Below are positions 39,883-48,499 of a stretch of DNA of 64,000 nt, piece after piece. The stretch is from Collinsella sp. (lineage in GTDB: Bacteria; Actinomycetota; Coriobacteriia; Coriobacteriales; Coriobacteriaceae), in the NCBI GenBank assembly GCA_019413925.1, contig DXMY01000053.1:1-64000 (forward strand), in the 5' to 3' direction. The notes below the pieces were generated by a model. That model did not search any database, had not been told where the DNA came from, and saw nothing but the letters and a program-made list of their open reading frames with translations. Each line of letters opens with the position of its first letter. Position 1 is the first letter of the stretch. Made by a program: the position numbers and the translations under genes.

Positions 39883-42060
39883 CTAGGGGAGGAGCTTCAT
39901 GGCGGCGTCGTGGGCGGCGCGCTCGTAGGTGTCGTCGAGGGGCTTGAGCGGCAGCAGGGCTGTGGCCTGCGCATCGCCGCGGCGCTCGAGGGCGTGTGCG
40001 ATCAGCCAGTCGGCGAGTTCGGGGTTTTTGGGCAGCGCCGGCCCGTGCAGGTACGTGCCGATCACGCCCTTGTAGACGAGGCCCTCAAAGCCATCGTCGC
40101 CGTTGTTGCCGGTGCCCGTGACGACGGACGTTCCGAGCGGCGTGGCCGCTGTATCGAGCAGGGTGCGGCCGCCGTGGTTCTCGAATCCCACAAAGGGCTC
40201 GGGTGCCAGATTGGTTTCGACGGCTACGTTGCCGATCAGGCGGTCGGAGCCGCGTACGGTTTCGGTGGCAATGACCCCCAGACCCTCGATGCGATCCTCG
40301 CCCATATAGTACGAACGGCCGAGCAGCTGATAGCCGCCACAGATGGCAAGCAGCGAGCCGCCATCCTCAACATAGGCCGCGACCTTGTCTTTTTGAGCGA
40401 GCAGTTCATGTGCAACCGCCAGCTGGTCGCGATCGGAGCCACCGCCCATCATAACGATGTCGGCGTCGGTCAGGTCGAGCGTCTCGCCCATGTGGACTTC
40501 GTCCACACGCACGGGAATGCCGCGCCAGGCGCAGCGGCGCTCGAGGGCGATAACGTTGCCGCCGTCGGCGTAGAGGTTGAGCGCATCGGGATACAGGTAG
40601 ACGATGCGCAACGGGCGCGAAAGCTCGACCGGCGCAATATCGGTGGGGACAGCGCTACCATCGGCGCGCGTTACGGCGTGGGAGACAATCGAGCTTGCAT
40701 CGTCGTCTTTAAGCCCGTCGAGCTCCTTGACTAACGGCGGGAAGGCCGTGTAGTTGGCGACGGCGTAGAAGGTGTCATCGGCGGCCTCGTCTGCCACGGC
40801 GCCGATCGCCTGCGCGACGTCCGAGATAATCGCGGCATCGATGCCGGCGTACTTGAGGCGTACCTGCATGTCGTGCGCACGCGTGCCTCCGGCAAAGGCG
40901 ACAAGACCCGGCGTGTCGGCGATGCGCTCGAAGTCGACATCGTAGATCCACGAGACATCGTGGCCGTCGGCATCGTTATCGTTTAGGAAGAAGGCGCAGA
41001 GCCTGCCACCTGCCGTTTTAATGGACTGGATCTGGCGATCGAAGCCCACGGGATTCTTGGCCAGGTTGGCCTCGACGGTGCGGCCGGCAATATCCCAGCG
41101 GCCCATGCGTCCGCCGGCGGGCACGTAGGCATTAAGCGTGGGCTGCAGGTGCGCCGCGTCCACGCCCAGCTCGTGCGCCGCAAAGAAGGCGGCGGCGACG
41201 TTATAGACCATGTACAGGCCGTTGTAGCGCGTGGCGATGTGCACGGCGGGCGCGTTGACCTCGGGTCCAAAGGCCAGGTCAAAGCCGTAGCCGTCGCAGC
41301 CGAGCTCAACGCCCGTCACGCGGCGGAGCAGCGCGGGGCGACCCCAGCCGCACGAAGGGCAATGATAGGCGCCCAGCTGTCCGTACTGCACATAGTCGTA
41401 TTCCAGCGGGGCGTTGCACTGCGAGCAAAAACGCGAGTCGCTAATGCGGTCGGACTCGGTGCCCGTGGCGCCGTCGATGCCAAAGGCGATGCTCGTGTTG
41501 GGGACGCGCGCGGCGATCGAGGCGCACAGCGGATCGTCGGCGTTGTAGATGAGCGTTGTCGTCGGAGAGAGCTCCAACGCATGGGCGATGACGTCTTGGG
41601 TATGGTCGATCTCGCCGTAGCGGTCTAGCTGGTCGCGGAACAGGTTGAGCAGCACAAAGTACGTCGGTTTGAGCTTGGGCAGAACGCGTACGGTGTAGAG
41701 CTCGTCGCACTCAAAAACGCCCACGCGCTTGCCGCTGCTGGTGTGCTTAAGGCTGCCGCGGGCCTCGAGCAGAGCACCCACCACACCAGGCTCCATATTG
41801 TTGCCGGCACGGTTGCACACCACGGTAGCGCCGCTGGCAGCAACGGCGTCAGCGATGAGGTTGGAGGTGGTGGTCTTGCCATTAGTACCGGTAATCACCA
41901 CGCTGCGGTCGACCAGGCTCGCGAGGTCGCTTAGCAGCTCGGGGTCGATCTTCATGGCGATGCGGCCGGGAAGCACGCCACCCTGGCGTTTGAGGACAGA
42001 GCGCAGTCCCCAGCGGGCGATATCGCTCGAGGTGCAGGCGAGAGATGAGCGGAAGTTCAT
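39883..42060 (-). CDS. MurT-GatD fusion, lipid II isoglutaminyl synthase
   Basis: This 725-residue protein joins two enzymes that are usually separate. Residues about 36-480 are MurT: VVITGTNGKTTTSNLIAD ATP loop and a zinc ribbon with FCSQC and YHCPSCGWG. After a linker of about 30 residues, residues about 497-725 are GatD. Its glutaminase cysteine is Cys574 in LAICGGYQLLG and the partner histidine is His672 in GTYLHGPALPKN. Together they amidate D-glutamate of lipid II to D-isoglutamine. TAGGAAC precedes the ATG. The fusion should force a one-to-one complex. No frameshift is seen at the junction. Confidence 0.9.
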   Translation of the reverse strand: MNFRSSLACTSSDIARWGLRSVLKRQGGVLPGRIAMKIDPELLSDLASLVDRSVVITGTNGKTTTSNLIADAVAASGATVVCNRAGNNMEPGVVGALLEARGSLKHTSSGKRVGVFECDELYTVRVLPKLKPTYFVLLNLFRDQLDRYGEIDHTQDVIAHALELSPTTTLIYNADDPLCASIAARVPNTSIAFGIDGATGTESDRISDSRFCSQCNAPLEYDYVQYGQLGAYHCPSCGWGRPALLRRVTGVELGCDGYGFDLAFGPEVNAPAVHIATRYNGLYMVYNVAAAFFAAHELGVDAAHLQPTLNAYVPAGGRMGRWDIAGRTVEANLAKNPVGFDRQIQSIKTAGGRLCAFFLNDNDADGHDVSWIYDVDFERIADTPGLVAFAGGTRAHDMQVRLKYAGIDAAIISDVAQAIGAVADEAADDTFYAVANYTAFPPLVKELDGLKDDDASSIVSHAVTRADGSAVPTDIAPVELSRPLRIVYLYPDALNLYADGGNVIALERRCAWRGIPVRVDEVHMGETLDLTDADIVMMGGGSDRDQLAVAHELLAQKDKVAAYVEDGGSLLAICGGYQLLGRSYYMGEDRIEGLGVIATETVRGSDRLIGNVAVETNLAPEPFVGFENHGGRTLLDTAATPLGTSVVTGTGNNGDDGFEGLVYKGVIGTYLHGPALPKNPELADWLIAHALERRGDAQATALLPLKPLDDTYERAAHDAAMKLLP

Positions 42061-42105
42061 GAAGCCGTTCCTAACATAGATGACATGGTCGGGGCGATCG
42101 CGTCG

Positions 42106-43149
42106 CTAAAAGCCGTAGCGGCGCGCAAATTCCTGGGCGAGCTGCGATACATCTTCGCAGGCGTTGGCCCAGGGGGCAAAGTCGGGGGTGTCCGAGATAA
42201 TGCCGTCGGCCTCCCAAACTGCCTGGTGCGAAAGGTCCCAGGGGTCGCGCGGCTCGGGTCGGCAGGGAAGATACGGCGTCTGGTACATGGGATTCAGCAA
42301 GAAGAACGCGCCGCCCTCGCAGCGGTTAGCGAACTCACGCAGCGCACGCACCGCCGGGCGCATCTTGTTTGTTTTGAACAGCAAGATCGTGCGGGCGAGC
42401 AGGTACCAAGGAGAGTTTTCGAGTGCGTCTGCCCCCATCTGTTCCTCGAGCTGATGCGCCAGGGCAAAAAAGCCGTCCTGGTCTTCCAAGCGGGCGAGGG
42501 CAAGCAATACGGTGCCGGCGGCCCGGGTGGGATAGCCCTCCGCCTTAAGGACACGGCGAGCATAGTTGGCGGCGGCGCGGTAACGAGCGCTCGCCATGCA
42601 CAGCTGCGAGATGGCCTCGAGTGTGTGAAGCCATCCGATAAGAGCCGGCTCGCTCGCGGTAAGGTCTGCTGCGGTGACACCGTCGGCCAAAACAATATTG
42701 GCCCAGTAGTGCGGGGCCTCCATATCAAACCCGGGCACGCTTTGCTGAAGGTAATCGGCCGTGGTCGCCTCGAGCTTCATCAGGTCGCCCAGGCAGGCGT
42801 CAACGGGCGTGTCGGCCAGGATGATGGCGAGCAGCTGCGCGTCGAGGACATGCGCATCGATGCGGACGATCTTGAGCAGCTCATCACGCATATCGTCGAA
42901 CAGGCGGTTGCGCGTCTGCTCGAACTCCTCGTCGCTGCCCATGTCCTCGATGCGATGGAGCTCGTCGAGCAGGTGGCGATGAACACCGGCGTAGGACAGC
43001 AGCGCTTGGGCATGCTCGGACTGCGCATACTTTTGGGGATTCGCGCTAATGTCGTTATGGACAAGCTCGCGTGCTGCATCGGTGAGCTCGGGGTGCGACG
43101 CCAGATAGGTGCGCTCCAGGTAGGCGGGGATGTAGACGCTCGGATCCAT
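42106..43149 (-). CDS. TPR-like hypothetical protein, second of a pair
   Basis: The 347-residue protein is almost entirely helical by composition. Helix-pair repeats such as LHTLEAISQLCMASARYRAA and GTVLLALARLEDQDGFFALA suggest TPR-type scaffolding. It resembles ST7/TPR-like proteins, but I cannot name a function. The start overlaps the stop of the upstream gene (TAATG) and GGGAGGAG precedes it. No signal peptide or membrane segment. Confidence 0.75.
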   Translation of the reverse strand: MDPSVYIPAYLERTYLASHPELTDAARELVHNDISANPQKYAQSEHAQALLSYAGVHRHLLDELHRIEDMGSDEEFEQTRNRLFDDMRDELLKIVRIDAHVLDAQLLAIILADTPVDACLGDLMKLEATTADYLQQSVPGFDMEAPHYWANIVLADGVTAADLTASEPALIGWLHTLEAISQLCMASARYRAAANYARRVLKAEGYPTRAAGTVLLALARLEDQDGFFALAHQLEEQMGADALENSPWYLLARTILLFKTNKMRPAVRALREFANRCEGGAFFLLNPMYQTPYLPCRPEPRDPWDLSHQAVWEADGIISDTPDFAPWANACEDVSQLAQEFARRYGF

Positions 43150-44225
43150 TAGAGGTCTCCTCCCTTAAACGGCAAACCCTGCTCGGCCGCCCGCAGTATG
43201 CGCTCGTCGATCTGGGAGCGCACGATGTCGTTGGTGGCGACCCAGGCGGCAAAGCTGGCGTTGTCGGGCGCGCCCAGGCCCTCCTGCAGTACCGGCGTCG
43301 CCTCGGAGAGTGCAAGGACGAGCTCGTCGGTGGAGCCTGCACCCACGTTGACGCGGGCATAGACGCCATCGGGAAACTCGGTTTGGAAGTAGAGCGCCTC
43401 GGCTGCGTGCGGGCACGAGCGCGCAAGGATGCGCAGGTAGTGTTCGGCGCCCTCGTAATCCAGCTCGCGCCAGGCAGCGCTCATCAGCGCGATGAGCGTC
43501 CACGGGTCCAAGTCGCGTTCTGCATCCTTGGGACGACGGCGCAGCGGCGTGTTGGCGAGATAGGGGACGGAGTGGGCAGAGCGAAAGCGCTTGAGCTCCT
43601 CAGCGGGGTATTCGAGCTTTGCCATGGCGAGCATTGCGGTGTGGCGGACGCCGGCAGGATCGTTGGGGGCAAAGTCGAGGCTGCGGTTTGCGGCTTCGAG
43701 CGACATGCGGTAGCGGCCGCTAATGAGCGCGCGCGATGCCAAGGCGGCAAGCCAGCGCAGGTAGGGACGGCGGGTCAGGTCGCCTGCGGCCTCGCGCTCG
43801 TAGGGGTCCTGCGCCGAGGCGATCTTGAGCGCCAGGTCGTGTTCGACTTCATCGCACTTGGATACCAAGTACTGTACGTATTCCTCGTTGGAGTCAGCGG
43901 TGAGGGCGCACAACATGCGCTGCGCATCCCAGTTGGCCGGATCGAGTGCGGCGGCCTCGCGAAGCATGTTCTCGGCAGCGGCCTCTTCCTGCTCGGCTTG
44001 GGCATCGTCGGGGATAAAGGGAATGCGGTAGTCGACGGCCTCGACCACCTTGGCAATGAGGTGCCCGGCGCGGTCGCGGTCGTGCACGATGAGCGGTGCA
44101 GGGTCGCGGGTGAATTGTTCCATCAGACGCTCTACGGCGGCACCGTCGGTGAGCGGGATATTGTCGCGGCGCAAGGCCTCAAGAACGAGGCGATGGCAAT
44201 CCTCTTGAATGGGATCGAATGCCAT
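43149..44225 (-). CDS. TPR-like hypothetical protein, first of a pair
   Basis: The 358-residue protein shares the helical repeat style of the next gene: NMLREAAALDPANWDAQRML, SRALISGRYRMSLEAANRSL and LDYEGAEHYLRILARSCPHA. Start 44225 follows AAAGGAGG, better than the in-frame ATG at 44255. The two genes overlap by one base and are probably made and used together. The pair may bind a shared partner; no catalytic motif is visible. Confidence 0.75.
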   Translation of the reverse strand: MAFDPIQEDCHRLVLEALRRDNIPLTDGAAVERLMEQFTRDPAPLIVHDRDRAGHLIAKVVEAVDYRIPFIPDDAQAEQEEAAAENMLREAAALDPANWDAQRMLCALTADSNEEYVQYLVSKCDEVEHDLALKIASAQDPYEREAAGDLTRRPYLRWLAALASRALISGRYRMSLEAANRSLDFAPNDPAGVRHTAMLAMAKLEYPAEELKRFRSAHSVPYLANTPLRRRPKDAERDLDPWTLIALMSAAWRELDYEGAEHYLRILARSCPHAAEALYFQTEFPDGVYARVNVGAGSTDELVLALSEATPVLQEGLGAPDNASFAAWVATNDIVRSQIDERILRAAEQGLPFKGGDL

Positions 44226-44658
44226 GGGGCCTCCTTTGCTGCGGTTAGGGTTCAAATGTCTCTATATAAGGTTCTAGTTTACCCGCATGTGGCACACCGG
44301 GGGTGCCGCACTTGGACTTGCACCTTTGCACCACGAAGACGGATGTCGCACAAATGTCGGCACCTTGGACGACCGAGTGGTATCACGGTGCCGCAAACGG
44401 TCGATTTTTGGCGGCGAACGGGGCGCATTTTGGAGGGTCACCGTCCTGCCCGGGATATGTGGTCAACCTTGATAAAACGTTTGCCCAGCTTGGGAGTATG
44501 AATGCCCCACAAGGGTCTTCAGGGATAGAAAAAACGTTTCATCATTGTCGGCTTTAGGTGAATAACTGACCAACCAGAACGGTAAAATAATCTTTGTCTG
44601 AGCGTTGAGACGTTTAGACATCGCGCATTGTCATCGCCGGCAACGCGCAAAACGGTCC

Positions 44659-44685
44659 TAACGGAGCCAATCGGGTGCTCCGTTA
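44659..44685 (+). promoter_or_regulatory. leader hairpin before the alcohol dehydrogenase
   Basis: TAACGGAGC pairs with GCTCCGTTA across a nine-base loop, 41 bases before the start codon. The 500-base gap upstream also holds two AAAACGTTT sites (near 44474 and 44530) that could bind a repressor. No gene is seen in the gap. Confidence 0.4.
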
Positions 44686-44725
44686 TATACGCAAGTCTAA
44701 GAGGGGCTTGTTTAGGAGGCACAGT

Positions 44726-45949
44726 ATGGGACGTTTTACCAATCCTCGCGATCTGTACTTTGGTGAGGGCGCTCGCCACGAGGTGAAGAACCTCAAGGGC
44801 AAGAAGGCCATCATCGTTTCTGGCGGCAGCTCTATGCGCCGCGGCGGGTTCCTGCAGGACGTTGAGGCCGACCTCAAAGAGGGCGGCTTCGAGGTCAAGC
44901 TGTTCGAGGGCGTCGAGTCCGACCCGTCCATCGAGACGGTCATGAAGGGCGCCGAGGCCATGCGCGAGTTCGAGCCCGACTGGATTATCGCCATCGGCGG
45001 CGGCTCGCCCATCGATGCCGCTAAGGCCATGTGGGTCTTCTACGAGTATCCCGAGGAGTCCTTCGATAACATCATCCAGCCGTTCAGCTTCCCTGAGCTG
45101 CGTCAGAAGGCTCACTTCTGCGCCATCTCCTCTACCTCCGGTACCGCTACCGAGGTCACCGCGTTCTCCGTCATTACCGACTACGCCAAGGGCATCAAGT
45201 ACCCGCTGGCCGACTTCAACATCACCCCTGATGTCGCCATCGTCGACCCCGAGCTCACCTACACCATGCCGGCCAAGCTGTGCGCTCACACCGGCATGGA
45301 TGCTCTGACCCACTGCATGGAGGCCTACGTTTCTACCTTCGCCTCTATGTTCACCGACGCCAACGCCCTGCACGGCATCCGCGAGATCGTCGAGTGGCTG
45401 CCCAAGTCCTATGCTGGCGACCATGAGGCCCGTCAGCACATGCACGAGGCTCAGTGCATCGCCGGCATCGCCTTCTCCTCGGGCCTGCTGGGCATCGTTC
45501 ACTCCATGGCTCACAAGACCGGTGCAGCCTTTGAGAACGGCCACATCATCCACGGTGCTGCTAACGCTATGTACCTTGGCAAGGTCATTCAGTGGAACTC
45601 CAAGGATCCGCGCGCTGCCGAGCGTTACGCTTACGTGGCCAAGGAGATCCTGCACCTTCCCGGCGAGACCAACGAGGAGCTTATCGCTGCGCTCGTCCAG
45701 AAGATCCGCGACCTCAACGACCAGCTCAACATTCCGCAGTCCATCAAGGATTACGCGAATGGTGGCGTGAAGGTCGACGCCGAGAACCCGCAGATGGTTT
45801 CCGAGGAGGAGTTCCTCGCCAAGCTCCCCGAGATCGCCGCGAACGCCGAGCAGGACGCCTGCACGCCCGAGAACCCGCGTGAGACCAAGGCTGCCGACTT
45901 CGAGAAGATTCTCAAGGCCTGCTACTACGACACCGACATCGATTTCTAA
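44726..45949 (+). CDS. iron-containing alcohol dehydrogenase
   Basis: The 407-residue enzyme is a group III NAD(P)H-dependent alcohol dehydrogenase. The nucleotide loop is IAIGGGSPIDAAK. The metal ligands lie in the D-x3-H-type region and in GIVHSMAHKTGAAFENGHII-HGAANA, whose histidines hold iron. AGGAGG precedes the ATG. It is likely used to reduce aldehydes such as butyraldehyde or lactaldehyde during fermentation; the exact substrate cannot be read. Two glycerol dehydrogenase paralogues follow. Confidence 0.92.
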   Translation: MGRFTNPRDLYFGEGARHEVKNLKGKKAIIVSGGSSMRRGGFLQDVEADLKEGGFEVKLFEGVESDPSIETVMKGAEAMREFEPDWIIAIGGGSPIDAAKAMWVFYEYPEESFDNIIQPFSFPELRQKAHFCAISSTSGTATEVTAFSVITDYAKGIKYPLADFNITPDVAIVDPELTYTMPAKLCAHTGMDALTHCMEAYVSTFASMFTDANALHGIREIVEWLPKSYAGDHEARQHMHEAQCIAGIAFSSGLLGIVHSMAHKTGAAFENGHIIHGAANAMYLGKVIQWNSKDPRAAERYAYVAKEILHLPGETNEELIAALVQKIRDLNDQLNIPQSIKDYANGGVKVDAENPQMVSEEEFLAKLPEIAANAEQDACTPENPRETKAADFEKILKACYYDTDIDF

Positions 45950-45970
45950 TCGACTCTTGTTATCGTAACG

Positions 45971-46014
45971 AGGGGCTCCGCACGTATCTGTACGGAGCCC
46001 CTTTCTTTTTTCTT
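45971..46014 (+). terminator. terminator after the alcohol dehydrogenase
   Basis: AGGGGCTCCG pairs with CGGAGCCCCT across a 12-base loop and is followed by TTCTTTTTTCTTTT. The next gene starts within 20 bases, so its promoter may overlap this region or it may depend on read-through. Confidence 0.85.
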
Positions 46015-46032
46015 TTAGAGAATGGGATAGTT

Positions 46033-47133
46033 ATGGCTGCAATTTTCAATAGCCCCAGCAAGTACATCCAGGGTCCGGACGAGCTCGCCAAGCTCGGCTC
46101 CTATGTCGAGCCGCTCGGCGCTAAGGCCCTCGTCATCGTGACGCCTTCGGGCAAGAAGCGCGTCGGTGCCAAGATCGAGGGCGGTTTTGCCGAGGCTAAG
46201 GCCGAGCTGCTGTTTGAGGACTTTAACGGCGAGTGCTCCAAGGGCGAGGTCGATCGCCTGGTTGCGCTCGCTCGCGACAACGGTTGCGACATCATCGTCG
46301 GCGTCGGTGGCGGCAAGATCCTCGACACCGCGAAGGCCGTCGCCTATTACCTGGAGTCCCCGGTTATCATTTGCCCCACCATTGCTTCGACCGATGCCCC
46401 GTGTTCGGCACTTTCGGTGCTCTACACCGACGATGGCCAGTTCGATAAATATCTCTTCCTTAAGGCAAACCCCAACATTGTCCTGATGGATACGACGGTT
46501 ATCGCGGCGAGCCCGGTGCGCCTGACGGTTTCCGGTATGGGCGATGCGCTCGCAACCTACTTTGAGGCCCAGGCGACGCATGATGCCGACGGTGGCACCT
46601 GCGCTGGCGGCAAGGGCGGCATGGCCGGTCTGGCGCTCGCCAAGCTTTGCTACGAGACGCTTATGGCCGATGGCGTCAAGGCCAAGGTCGCGCTGGAGAA
46701 GGGTGCGCTCACGCCTGCAGTCGAGCATATCATCGAGGCCAATACGCTGCTTTCGGGCATTGGCTTTGAGAGCTCGGGCCTTGCTGCTGCTCATGCCATC
46801 CACAATGGCCTGACGATGCTGCCCGAGTGCCACGGCATGTATCACGGCGAGAAGGTCGCCTTTGGCACCATCGTCCAGCTGGTACTCGAGGATGCTCCGA
46901 CTGAGAAACTCGAGGAAGTCCTGGGCTTCTGCATTGAGCTGGGCCTGCCGGTCACGATGAAGGAGCTTGGCGTTGCCGAGGTTACGCGCGAGCAGGCCAT
47001 GGTCGTTGCCGAGGCCGCTTGCGCGCCCGAGGACACCATGTGCAACATGCCGTTTGAGGTGACGCCCGAGATGGTCGCAAACGCCATCCTGGGTGCCGAC
47101 GCGCTGGGCCACTACTATCTCATGGATGAGTAA
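46033..47133 (+). CDS. gldA: glycerol dehydrogenase
   Basis: The 366-residue enzyme oxidises glycerol to dihydroxyacetone with NAD. It starts with FNSPSKYIQGPDEL, has the nucleotide loop VGVGGGKILDTAKA, ASTDAPCS, the metal aspartate in GMGDALATYFEA, and histidines in AAHAIHNGL and MYHGEKVAFG. It lacks a strong ribosome site (GGGATAG). It follows the iron-dependent alcohol dehydrogenase and precedes a shorter paralogue. Confidence 0.93.
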   Translation: MAAIFNSPSKYIQGPDELAKLGSYVEPLGAKALVIVTPSGKKRVGAKIEGGFAEAKAELLFEDFNGECSKGEVDRLVALARDNGCDIIVGVGGGKILDTAKAVAYYLESPVIICPTIASTDAPCSALSVLYTDDGQFDKYLFLKANPNIVLMDTTVIAASPVRLTVSGMGDALATYFEAQATHDADGGTCAGGKGGMAGLALAKLCYETLMADGVKAKVALEKGALTPAVEHIIEANTLLSGIGFESSGLAAAHAIHNGLTMLPECHGMYHGEKVAFGTIVQLVLEDAPTEKLEEVLGFCIELGLPVTMKELGVAEVTREQAMVVAEAACAPEDTMCNMPFEVTPEMVANAILGADALGHYYLMDE

Positions 47134-47146
47134 ATCAAGCTAAGGA

Positions 47147-47181
47147 AGGGGCAAAGCCAACAGATGGCTTTGCCCCTTTTT
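47147..47181 (+). terminator. gldA terminator
   Basis: AGGGGCAAAGCCA pairs perfectly with TGGCTTTGCCCCT and is followed by TTTT. Confidence 0.88.
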
Positions 47182-47186
47182 GCTAT

Positions 47187-47249
47187 GGTGCAAACTAACC
47201 TGACCCCATCGCACCAAGTTGGTGCAAAGGGGTCAGGTTACTTTGCACC
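47187..47249. repeat. REP-like double hairpin
   Basis: Twenty-one-base outer arms (47187-47207 and 47229-47249) differ at one position and contain AACCTGACCCC. An inner hairpin GCACCAA-GT-TGGTGC lies between them. The layout recalls REP/RAYT-type elements. It lies between the two gldA genes. Confidence 0.8.
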
Positions 47250-47280
47250 AATCGTTGTTTGATGAAGGGCGGATTCTCGT

Positions 47281-48348
47281 ATGGCGCTTCCTATGGTTTA
47301 TGGCGGTCCCGGCCGGTATGTTCAGGGGCCGGGCGAACTTTCGCGTCAGGGCAGGTATTTGTCATGGTTGGGCTGTGCTGCCTATGTCTTGTTTGACCAG
47401 GGCACCGAGGATCGGCTGTGCAGGCAGATTGTCGATGGATTTCTGGACGAAGATCTAAGCGAGCCGTTCTTTAAGATTTATGACGGTCCGTGTACGGAAG
47501 AGGCCGTTGTCGAAATGGCTCAGGAAGCCCAGGCTGAGTATTGCGACATGGTGGTAGGCATTGGCGGCGGCAAGATGCTCGATATCGCCAAGGCAGTAGC
47601 GTTTTATGCCGAGCTGCCGTTGTGCGTATGCCCCACGGCGGCTTCGATGGACGGTCCGTGCAGCGCGATTTCGGTGCTGTATCACGAGGATGGGTCGTTC
47701 GACCGCTACCTGATGCTCGAGAAGAATCCAGACCTGGTCGTGGTCGATACCAACGTGGTCGCGGCGGCCCCACTGCGTATGACGGTCGCTGGTATGGGCG
47801 ATGCGCTGGCAACGTACTTCGAGGCGCGTTCGTGCGCCGCGGCGCACGGCGCCAACGAGCACGGTGGCGCGCCGGGGCACTTGGCACTGGTCGCGGCACG
47901 TGCCTGCTACGACACGCTTATGGAATGCGGCGTCGCTGCCAAGCGCGATCTCAAAAAGGGGCGTACATCGCCGGCGGTTGAGCGCCTGATCGAGTGCAAT
48001 ATTCTGCTCTCGGGCGTCGGCTTTGAGAGCGGTGGCTTGGCGTTGGCGCATGCCATCGCCAACGGTCTAACGATTCTGCCTGAGTACAAGGCCATGCACG
48101 GCGAGGCCGTGGCGTTTGGCCTGGTGGTTCAGCTTCGTCTGGAGCGTGCACCCGAGCTTGATCAGGTGCTCGAGTTTTGCCAGCGTGTTGGTCTGCCGAC
48201 GACGCTCGAGGATCTGGGCCTTGGCGAGATTTCCGATGCCGATCTGCAGGGTGTTGCAAATGCGGTCTTTAGAAACGAGCGTAATATGGCCAACGAGCAG
48301 GCCAAGGTGACCAAACAAAAGCTCGTGCAGCTCATGTGCGAGGCATAG
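47281..48348 (+). CDS. glycerol dehydrogenase paralogue
   Basis: The 355-residue protein is of the same family as the preceding gldA but diverged. It has VVGIGGGKMLDIAKAV, ASMDGPCSAISV, GMGDALATYFEA, ALAHAIANGL and AMHGEAVAFG. The usual AST-D is ASM-D and the second histidine motif is MHG rather than MYHG. Its substrate may differ from glycerol. The start is set by a weak AAGGG site. A tandem duplication with later divergence is the simplest origin. Confidence 0.85.
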   Translation: MALPMVYGGPGRYVQGPGELSRQGRYLSWLGCAAYVLFDQGTEDRLCRQIVDGFLDEDLSEPFFKIYDGPCTEEAVVEMAQEAQAEYCDMVVGIGGGKMLDIAKAVAFYAELPLCVCPTAASMDGPCSAISVLYHEDGSFDRYLMLEKNPDLVVVDTNVVAAAPLRMTVAGMGDALATYFEARSCAAAHGANEHGGAPGHLALVAARACYDTLMECGVAAKRDLKKGRTSPAVERLIECNILLSGVGFESGGLALAHAIANGLTILPEYKAMHGEAVAFGLVVQLRLERAPELDQVLEFCQRVGLPTTLEDLGLGEISDADLQGVANAVFRNERNMANEQAKVTKQKLVQLMCEA

Positions 48349-48499
48349 TTTGGCGCTTGATTGACCTTGTGCAATCGAGGCGGCGATAGGCCATAGGCTA
48401 TTTGTCCCAAAGGTGCTCCGCGTGTAATTTGCTCGAGGCACGGGCCGATGGCGTATCATTATTTCTTGCTTGTTTGCACTGCTCAGGGAGGGGCCGCGC

